A DNA stretch of 64,000 nt, from the NCBI RefSeq assembly GCF_023091745.1, contig NC_068912.1, positions 76,371,067-76,435,066 of the forward strand, in the 5' to 3' direction. Each line of letters opens with the position of its first letter. Positions within the stretch are counted from its first letter, which is position 1. Positions 56,843 through 64,000 of this stretch are shown piece after piece. The position numbers and the translations under genes are program-made. The notes beneath the pieces were generated by a model. It did not search any database, had not been told where the DNA came from, and was given only the letters and a program-made list of their open reading frames with translations. The DNA comes from Budorcas taxicolor. Its lineage: Eukaryota > Chordata > Mammalia > Artiodactyla > Bovidae.

Positions 56843-57445
56843 AACTAATATAAAAATAATTTTGCAAGGATACCTCCCAATCCTAACACAAACACCACTT
56901 CCAAAGGTTTAAAAGCTACAGCAATAAATCAAGGAATTTCCACAGGACATTGGTGTCTCCTTTTTGTGGATTCTTCATAGCTTTAAGCTCTAATACAATC
57001 GATTTGTAAGTGAAAACAAGATTTTAGCAACTGCCAACTCATCTTGGCATTTGAAAAATCAAGTTGTGTTCTGATGTTTGCTTCATAAATTAGAACCAAC
57101 AATAAAGATTCTGGAATCAGGCCTTAAGTGGCAATTTTGTTGATGATGCATGATGCAGAACAGAATGCATTTTGCTCGGCCACACGGTGCTGTCTTTGCA
57201 GGGCTGGCAGCAGTAGAACGTTTTCTGTGTAGGATGTTAGCTAAGGTTTGTGAAAGGCCACCAATTATATACCTTCTAAGCCAAAGAGATGCTTTTCATA
57301 GCTATTTATACACTTCGATCCTAGATGGCCAGAATTCCAGGGGTTATCAAGGACAACGTGATCTTAAACAAAAGTAATAAATCCTTCTTTCCTTCCAATT
57401 TACACAGAAAACTTGTATGAGACCAGATCAGATGCAATTATTTTA
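56843..57445. other. Unassigned non-coding sequence
   Basis: A 75-codon ORF (57150-57377) has no recognisable domain or context. Confidence 0.45.
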
Positions 57446-57449
57446 GTGA

Positions 57450-57600
57450 ACTTCGGGGAAAGGAGTTAATTTATCATTGTCAAATGACCAATCTAAAGCT
57501 GAGAGACACCCAACAAATTGCCCAAGTTCACGCAGGTAACCATGGAATTGAGACCAGGACTCATGATTCCTGATCCAGTCCTTCTTTTCTAGCTATGTGA
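57450..57600 (-). mobile_element. MIR SINE, minus strand
   Basis: 'aaagctgagagacacccaacaaattgcccaagttcacgcaggtaac...gaattgagaccaggactcatg' is an antisense MIR core. Confidence 0.75.
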
Positions 57601-57845
57601 CCTCTGACTTCAGATGTCATTGTTCATTTTTCATTTATAAGGACCTTAACCTGAGCTTCCGTCTCTGCACGTTAAGACCCCATTTTGCTCCTTTACACTG
57701 ACACACTTCCCCAAAGGTAGTCATACTCATATTTTTATTTCTTCATTCCATTTTTGAATACTGTAATCTGACTGCCATAGTTTCCCATCCCAGTGAAAAT
57801 TAGCTTCTAAGGGCATCCAAATAGTTCCTGTTGTAGGAGTAGTTT
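57601..57845. other. Short unassigned spacer
   Basis: Nothing recognised. Confidence 0.4.
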
Positions 57846-58048
57846 TAATCACTCTCAGTTGTTTCCAACTCTTTGCAGCCCCATTGACTGTAGCCCACCA
57901 GGCTCCTCTGTCCATGGGTTCTCCAGGCAAGAATACTGGAGTATGTTACTTTCCCTTCTCCAGGGGATCTTCCTGATCCAGGGATCAAACCCAGGTCTCC
58001 AGCATTGCAGGCAGATTCTTTACCATCTGAGCCACCAGGGAAGCCCAT
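57846..58048 (-). mobile_element. Bov-tA SINE, minus strand
   Basis: Antisense body (catgggttctccaggcaagaatactgg) and antisense head (gcaggcagattctttaccatctgagccaccagggaagccc). Little diverged. No clear TSD. Confidence 0.94.
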
Positions 58049-58229
58049 CAGCATTGTAACTGAGAACTAAAAACTAGAAAACTTGGATTTATTGGAACTT
58101 TTCTTCTCCTCAAAAAACAGGTATCATTGATTAGAGATGAGAAACTTCTGTTTTGTTTTACATTGGTGACCCCTACCCCTTCCTAAAAAAAAAAAAAAAA
58201 GTCAGTAGAAATCCATAAACAAAACAAGA
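58049..58229. other. Spacer with poly(A) run
   Basis: Contains 16-17 consecutive A at about 58184-58200; no source element recognised. Confidence 0.45.
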
Positions 58230-58870
58230 ACTATATTTAAGATTAAAATTTGATACTGGAAGTAGCAGGAGATTTACAGGGGCACCTCACCTTGGCTAAC
58301 CTGAGTATCATAACAACTAAATATACAACTGGTGCTGATTCTTACATAGCCAAATTATATAGATCTGAGAATCAATTGCTTTAAATTTTGTTTCCTATCA
58401 CAATAACTCTGAACTCTGGTGGCCTGCAGGTTTTTTGTTCCCAAGAGAATGACACATTCAATTAGGTACAATGTAATTCTTACTGCAGTTCAGATTGCCA
58501 TGTGGACTTTTCTAGCTTCTTGGGCCACAGATGGTACTACAGGGAAATAGGACCAGTATTGGCCAAACTGTTAATGCTAAGTCTAAAGAGGTCGTTGGCT
58601 TCTACTATATTTAGTGCTTGCAGAGAGTATGGATAGACCCCTAGAACTTGGAGGCTACCTGAGTAATTCTTTGTATCATCACATCCAAGGGAGAGGTTAA
58701 TGGAAAATGACCTCAATTTCACATTGGCAAGACTACCAAGGACTCAAACCCTACAAGAGTGAAGATCATATTTCCTAAAGTAGAATCCCTGTCTAGCTGA
58801 GGTGTTGTTCTGAAGATTAAAGGAATGCATCATGTGTGGAAATGAAATACCCTGGTCTCCTATAGCTTCT
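58230..58870 (+). mobile_element. Possible ERV-L pol-3' remnant, plus strand
   Basis: Blocks such as 'ctgaactctggtggcctgcag', 'ggcaagactaccaaggactcaaaccct' and 'gctgaggtgttgttctgaag' recall, in order, the 3' part of an ERV-L internal region. There is no open frame and no LTR next to it. Evidence is by memory of the family; a translated search is needed. Confidence 0.35.
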
Positions 58871-59864
58871 TTGTTTTAAACACAAGAATAATTAAGGCAA
58901 TCAATGCTAGTTTAATCTTATCTTTTTCCGTTATTATATATTTGGTCTATTACTGGTATTGATAGCTACCATTTAGTTTATAGGTTGTAAAATGGTGAGG
59001 AGTTTAGTTGGAAGTATGATAGTACACCCTAAAGCTTAATGCATGAATGTTTGATCATGTGAAATGACAGTGTCTGCAAAACTATTAGGAAGAAAGACAG
59101 TTCAAAATATTTTTTAGCTGCCTTAATTTGCAAAGTTAGTATTATATTGATATCCTCTTTAACCAGATAAGAAAACCAGATAGTACTACAGAGAGTGTAA
59201 TATAGATGGCAAAGTGATGTGTTGGTACAGTTCTGGCCATAACTAAAGACTGCATCTGTTTGAAGGGAATTGGGAAATTGGAAGTGGGTGGGGAGGAATG
59301 GAGCACCATGACTGTCTAGTTTCTCCTCTTGAAATGTTTTATCTGTATTTATTTGCATGTAATTTACTCATAAATCCCTTTAAGTCAGGTCTTGTATCCT
59401 AAACTTCTTAAGTAGTCATAGTCTAAGCAAGTTGTCACTAAACTGAATTACAATTCAGAATAGACAGAAGGCTTATCCTAGTAAGGATCCTCTACTGTCT
59501 TTATTCAAGGCAAAAGTCTAGTATGCTAGGTTAGTACCTTGATTTCTTATTGACTTAATTGTAAATTTAACTGTTTTAGGAGAAAGATGGCAATCGAGAT
59601 ATTTTGACATGTATGTTTGGTGTCAGCTTCTTGATTCATGAATCTCAAAGAGGGGAAGGAGTAAATTAAACTTGGATTTGAAAGCTAATGAACAACAAAG
59701 GAATTAAGAAACTCTCCAAGCAATATAACCTACAACCTAGATATCTGTTTATTTATTAATCCCACATGTTGAATTAATATATATCATCCAGGCGTATTGA
59801 TGAATGTCCTGTTTCCCAAAAACATGAGTACTTTAGGACTTCATGTATTTAATTGTCTTCCTCT
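58871..59864. other. Unassigned, probably single-copy sequence
   Basis: No gene or repeat recognised over 1 kb; the 109-codon minus ORF (59029-59358) has no domain. Confidence 0.5.
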
Positions 59865-59875
59865 ATTCATCCTAT

Positions 59876-60147
59876 GGAGAAGGCACTGGCACCCCACTCC
59901 AGTACTCTTGCCTGGAAAATCCCATGGACGGAGGAGCCTGGTAGGCTGCAGTCCATGTGGTCACTAGGATTCGGACACGACTGAGCAACTTCACTTTCAC
60001 TTTTCACTTTCATGCACTGGACAAGGAAATGGCAACCCACTCCAGTGTTCTTGCCTGGAGAATCCCAGGGACGGCAGAGCCTGGTGGGCTGCCATCTCTG
60101 GGGTCACACACAGTCGGACACGGCTGAGGCAACTAAACAGTAGCAGC
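59876..60147 (+). mobile_element. Bov-A2 SINE (dimer) with 11-bp TSD
   Basis: Two BovA units joined by the ttcactttcacttttcac linker, ending gtagcagc. TSD attcatcctat at 59865-59875 and 60148-60158. Low divergence. Confidence 0.96.
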
Positions 60148-60158
60148 ATTCATCCTAT

Positions 60159-60445
60159 AGTTGAAAAAACCTTTGTCTACAAAATTTCATTTATTAAGTA
60201 CACGCTTATGTTTTCATTACAAATCAATTCTATATAGCACTCTCAAATGATACTTCTGATTGACATAAAATACACAAAGAGATTAACTCAGCTGATAAAA
60301 TTTAAACCAATTTTAAACCAAAGGCTAAGCAATTTGACAATTTAGCCTCAGCAGTCCTTAAGTTTGAGATACTGTGATTTTAAGTTTCTTGAAATATGTA
60401 AAACAGCTTATAGATTTCTAATTTGCTTCTCCTTAGCAGTTTCAG
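60159..60445. other. Unassigned AT-rich sequence
   Basis: No gene or repeat recognised. Confidence 0.45.
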
Positions 60446-61028
60446 GTTCGGTTCAGTTCAGTTCAGTTCAGTCGCTCAGTCATGTCAGACTCTTTGTGAC
60501 CCCATGAATCGCAGCACGCCAGGCCTCCCTGTCCATCACCAACTCCCGGAGTTCACTCAAACTCACGTCCATCGAGTCCGTGATGCCATCCAGCCATCTC
60601 ATCCTCTGTCGTCCCCTTCTCCTCCTGCCCCCAATCCCTCCCAGCATCAGAGTCTTTTCCAATGAGTCAACTCTTCACGTGAGGTGGCCAAAGTACTGGA
60701 GTTTCAGCTTTAGCATCATTCCTTCCAAAGATATCCCAGGGCTGATCTCCTTCAGAATGGACTGGTTGGATCTCCTTGCAGTCCAAGGGACTCTCAAGAG
60801 TCTTCTCCAACACCACCCTTCAAAAGCATCAATTCTTCGGTGCTCAGCCTTCTTCACAGTCCAACTCTCACATCCATACATGACCACAGGAAAAACCATA
60901 GCCTTGACTAGATGGACCTTAGTCGGCAAGGTAATGTCTCTGTTTTTGAATATGCTGTCTAGGTTGGTCCTAACTTTTCTTCCAAGGAGTGAGCGTCTTT
61001 TCATTTCATGGCTGCAGGCACCGTCTGC
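60446..61028 (-). mobile_element. BovB LINE, 3' 0.58 kb, minus strand
   Basis: The antisense tail (four ttcag units) and C-terminal region are followed by thumb-coding sequence; the 109-codon minus stretch 60675-61004 reads KRRSLLGRKVRTNLDSIF through to LKLQYFGHL. It is 5'-truncated near 61028. Low divergence. ggttc at both ends is too short to call a TSD. Confidence 0.94.
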
Positions 61029-61034
61029 TGGTTC

Positions 61035-61262
61035 AAAGGAGGTTTAAAAGGAGAGCCAGACAGCACACAGTGTTTCATCCTGCTCTACCTCTGAACACGC
61101 ACTCCTTCTGTCTGGAAAGTCTTCCTTTTCCTCCTTCTTCATTTGCCAGGGACAAATTCTGCTTCACAATTCACTTTCTGAATGGGATCCTCTGGGAAGA
61201 ATATCTTAACACCCACTTCCTTTCCCAGGTCTAGGGTCCATTTCATTCCTATAGGCTCCCAT
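61035..61262 (+). mobile_element. Possible L2-like LINE fragment
   Basis: 'ctgtctggaaagtcttccttttcctccttcttcatttgcc' resembles the L2 3' region in sense; diverged. Confidence 0.4.
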
Positions 61263-61267
61263 TGTTA

Positions 61268-61476
61268 ACAGTTACATAAAATAGAAAATCAACAAGGATC
61301 TACTCTATAGCAGAGGGAACTCTACTCAATAGCTGTAATAACCTATAATAGGAAAAAAATCTGAAAAAGAATGAATATATGTATATGCATAACTGAATCA
61401 CTATGCTATACACCTGAAAGTAACACAACATTGTAAGTCAATTATACTCCAATTAAACTTAAAAAAAAAAACAACT
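61268..61476 (+). mobile_element. L1 3' end with poly(A), plus strand
   Basis: 'ataaaatagaaaatcaacaaggatctactctatagcagagggaac', 'cctataataggaaaaaaatctg', 'ctgaatcactatgctatacacctgaaagtaacacaacattg' and a terminal A-run are the L1 3' UTR in sense. Confidence 0.85.
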
Positions 61477-61532
61477 TGCAAGAACACATACAAATCTAAG
61501 GGTACACATGAAGTATTTTTTTAAAACTGTGA

Positions 61533-61599
61533 CAACCTAGAGGGCTGGGATGAAGTGGGAGATGGGAGCAGGGTTAAGAAGGGAAGGGACATATGTATG
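61533..61599 (+). mobile_element. L1 3' end (second copy), left arm
   Basis: 'acctagagggctgggatgaagtgggagatggg...aagggacatatgtatg' is L1 3' UTR, split by a Bov-tA; it resumes at 61810. Confidence 0.75.
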
Positions 61600-61799
61600 T
61601 GTGTTCAGTTGCTCAATCGTGTACAACTCTTTTAGCCCTATAGACTGTAGCCTGCCAGGCTTCTCTGTCCATGGGATTCTCCAGGCAAGAATACTGGAAG
61701 GGGTTGCCGTTTCCTTCTCTAGGGGACATTCCTGACCCAGGGATCTAATGCACATCTCTTGCATCTCCTGGCAGGACCACTAGAGCCACATGGGAAGCC
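61600..61799 (-). mobile_element. Bov-tA SINE, minus, 10-bp TSD, inside an L1 3' end
   Basis: Antisense body and head. TSD catatgtatg at 61590-61599 and 61800-61809, taken from the L1. Confidence 0.94.
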
Positions 61800-61809
61800 C
61801 ATATGTATG

Positions 61810-61955
61810 CTTGTGACTGTTTCATGTTGATGTACGGCAGAGGCCAGCACAATATTGTAAACCAATTGTCCTCCAATGAAAAAAAAGGAGGAAAAAAAAA
61901 AACACAAAAAAAAAACTATAAAAATATTGAAATTTTTAAAAAAGAAATTTAAAAA
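61810..61955 (+). mobile_element. L1 3' end (second copy), right arm and A-rich tail
   Basis: 'gactgtttcatgttgatgtacggcagaggccagcacaatattgtaaacc' is followed by a long A-rich tail (about 61878-61955). Confidence 0.8.
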
Positions 61956-61959
61956 ATTG

Positions 61960-62595
61960 TCAGAACAAAAAGGAAAGAAGGTTAAAGAACAAGAATAAAT
62001 TTATGAAATAAGAGGAGCTTGCACAAACCAATGATAACCAAAAGCTGCAAACTGGAAATATTATTGTTCAAACCTCCATGCCTGAAGTTCATCATACAAT
62101 GTAAAACATATATTTTTATGATAATTTGAACCACACTGCTGCTTAGACCTCCTGAACACTTTAGCTCTGGGATAGCCTTCCCCATAACTTGGCCCTCTAG
62201 CAGTCTCTTTAGAACACTGTCTCTAAGTGTCCCCCACAGGAGAGGTCAGCCTAGAACTTAGAGGACACAGAATCTCTAGGACAGTGAGGAAATTCAGTGG
62301 AGTAAACATGCACCTTGAAGTGAGGAAGACTACATTGATGATCTGGAAATCCAGCCTTCTGACCATCTAAGTGTCCAACCAGAAACCAAGGCACTGGTAT
62401 CAGCTTCCTTCTGGGCTCCCACTCTCCCTTCATTCAGCATTCTCCTTCCCAGCTAAGTACTAATAGATCTCGGTTTGTCCTGCTCCTCTCCATCTACATG
62501 GCTCCATCTCCTCTCTCCTAGATCACAGTCCAGACTCCTCTTATGTCCCGTTCTCTGTCCCAGTCCACTCTTGCTTCCAGAGAAAATTTTCTAAG
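61960..62595. other. Unassigned non-coding sequence
   Basis: No gene or confident repeat; 62110-62240 may be L2-like. Confidence 0.45.
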
Positions 62596-62599
62596 AGAA

Positions 62600-62800
62600 A
62601 CATGGAGTATTCAGTCATCAGACCCAGAGTTAAATATTAGCTCTCACTGTGTCTTTGAGAAAGAACTTTCCAGCTCTGGGCCTTCTCTCTCAAAAAAAGG
62701 AATATCCAGAGAACTGCCTTCAGTGAGTCCATGAGGATTCACATAAAAGCCTCCGAGTTTACCTCTGAGTAAGTAAATAAATAAATGTAGCTTTTTACAA
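62600..62800 (+). mobile_element. MIR SINE, plus strand
   Basis: 'cagacccagagttaaatattagctctcactgtgtctttgagaaagaactttcc...ctctgggccttctctctc' follows the sense MIR core. Confidence 0.65.
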
Positions 62801-62844
62801 AAATAATGCCAGAACTTACTGTGATATATAGCAAAATGTTTTCT

Positions 62845-62974
62845 CATCTCTCTCTCTTTTTCTCTCTCATTAGAATGTGAGCTAGGTTCTTAAAGTTAAA
62901 AAAGGTTTCTTTTATCTGTTTCTTCACACCAGGGAAATTCCTGGTACCTGGGAAGCACTAAATATATGCCTATT
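62845..62974 (+). mobile_element. L2-like LINE 3' end
   Basis: 'ttagaatgtgagctaggttctt...ctggtacctgggaagcactaaatata' is an L2-type 3' end, cut by the following BovB. Confidence 0.5.
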
Positions 62975-63937
62975 AGGTCAGTTTTCATTCCAATCCCAAA
63001 GAAGGTCAATGCCAAAGAATGCTCAAACTACCACACAATTGTACTCATCTCACACGCTAATAAAGTAATGCTCAAAATTCTCCAAGCCAGGCTTCAGCAA
63101 TATGTGAACCGTGAACTTCCTGATGTTCAAGCTGGTTTTAGAAAAGGCAGAGGAATGAGAGAGCAAATTGCCAACATCTGCTGGATCATCAAAAAAGCAA
63201 GAGAGTTCCAGAAAAACATCTATTTCTGCTTTATTGACTATGCCAAAGCCTTTGACTGTGTGGATCACAATAAACTGTGGAAAATTCTGAAAGAGATGGG
63301 AATACCAGACCACCTGACCTGCCTCTTGAGAAACCTATATGCAGGTCAGGAAGCAACAGTTAGAACTGGATATGGAACAACAGACTGGTTCCAAATAGGA
63401 AAAGGAGTACATCAAAGCTGTATATCGTCACCCTGCTTATTTAACTTATATGTAGAGTACATCATGAAAAACGCTGGACTAGAAGAAACACAAGCTGGAA
63501 TCAAGATTGCCAGGAGAAATATCAATAACCTCAGATATGCAGATGACACCACCCTTATGGCAGAAAGTGAAGAGGAACTAAAAAGTCTCTTGATGAAAGT
63601 GAAAGAGGAGAGTGAAAAAGTTGGCTTAAAGCTCAACATTCAGAAAACAAAGATCATGGCATCTGGTCCCATCACTTCATGGGAAAAAAATGGAGAAACA
63701 GTGGAAACAGTGTCAGACTTTATTTTTTGGGGCTCCAAAATCACTGCAGATGGTGACTGCAGCCATGAAATTAAAAGACACTTACTCCTTGGAAGAAAAG
63801 TTGTGACCAAACTAGATAGCATATTCAAAAGCAGAGACATTACTTTGCCAACGAAGGTCCGTCTAGTCAAGGCTATGGTTTTTCCAGTAGTCACTTATGG
63901 ATGTGAGAGTTGGACTGTGAAGAAGGCTGAGTGCTGA
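62966..63937 (+). pseudogene. BovB RT remnant, 323-aa open frame
   Basis: The longest open RT frame in the window. After about 4 residues of flanking sequence it reads FIPIPKK (finger), QAGFRKGRG (residues ~59-67), motif A FIDYAKAFD (residues 89-97, catalytic Asp 91), GKGVHQSCISSPCLFN (motif B region; consensus QGCILSP changed to QSCISSP) and motif C YADD (191-194), then the thumb. It stops after KKAEC because the next codon is TGA where better copies have CGA (Arg), a CpG-decay type change. The start Met is just upstream of the BovB border and has no biological support. Without the endonuclease it cannot be an autonomous element. Confidence 0.85.
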
Positions 63938-64000
63938 AGAATTGATGCTTTTGAACTGTGGTGTTGGAGAAGACTCTTGAGAATCCGTTGGACTGCAAGG
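62976..64000 (+). mobile_element. BovB LINE, 5'-truncated, running off the window
   Basis: It begins at the gtcagttttcattccaatc segment of the RT finger region and is still BovB at the last base (LRIRWTAR-coding segment). The endonuclease is absent, so it is 5'-truncated; the tail and any right TSD lie beyond the window. The RT palm is in one frame. Divergence is modest. Confidence 0.95.

Noticed and set aside
57150..57377. 75-codon ORF with mixed composition
   Set aside because: No recognisable domain, no promoter or polyadenylation context, and length expected by chance.
60446..60470. Short repeated ttcag units resembling a tandem-repeat or CRISPR-like array
   Set aside because: These pentamers are the normal BovB 3' tail; there are no spacers and the host is a mammal.
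1..64000. A novel multi-gene system (defence, biosynthetic or secretion)
   Set aside because: No set of intact neighbouring genes exists; all recognisable coding sequence is decayed retrotransposon.

Overview
The window is nuclear DNA of a pecoran ruminant (bovid-type). The evidence is the repeat content: many copies of the RTE-type LINE BovB with its ctgaa-rich 3' tail, the tRNA-headed SINE Bov-tA, the dimeric SINE Bov-A2, a bovine-type LTR, and a mammalian background of L1, L2, MIR, MaLR LTRs and a MER5A-like element. The sequence alone does not separate cattle, sheep, goat or a relative. Family names come from remembered consensus features, not a database search; older families (L2, MaLR, ERV-L-like) are less certain. 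I see no host protein-coding gene, functional tRNA, rRNA, CRISPR array or bacterial/viral operon. The only ORFs with a recognisable product are broken reverse-transcriptase/endonuclease remnants of BovB and L1.

Layout. 1-24.3 kb is a BovB-dense block: about half of it is BovB, mostly plus strand, as 5'-truncated copies at 1335-2171, 4751-5318, 7278-7536, 9215-11253, 12899-15452, 18024-20630 and 22283-24244, plus one minus copy (43-1332) inside another BovB. 21.9-26.1 kb is an old minus-strand L2-like LINE interrupted by BovB, Bov-A2, Bov-tA and a MaLR LTR. 26-39.5 kb is repeat-poor, with L1, MaLR, L2, MIR, MER5A and a few SINEs in unassigned sequence. 39.5-45.7 kb holds an old BovB carrying a Bov-tA, a 3 kb L1 inserted in L2, and a probable solo ERV LTR. 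45.7-53.4 kb is old L2/MIR/L1 debris with another LTR on the minus strand. 53.4-64 kb again has BovB, Bov-tA and Bov-A2, and ends in a plus-strand BovB running off the window with the longest readable RT frame (62966-63937).

Many insertions can be proven from the sequence because matching target-site duplications (TSDs) of 7-14 bp remain. The nests give a relative order: MIR/L2 oldest, then MaLR and L1, then Bov-tA and BovB. The most informative observations are a one-base deletion upstream of the RT catalytic YADD shared by three separately inserted BovB copies, a MIR/Bov-tA/BovB triple nest, a BovB-in-BovB nest whose junction makes a chimeric ORF, and a filler sequence at a BovB 5' junction. 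I did not find a convincing new biological system; the window looks like ordinary, unusually BovB-rich ruminant intergenic or intronic DNA.
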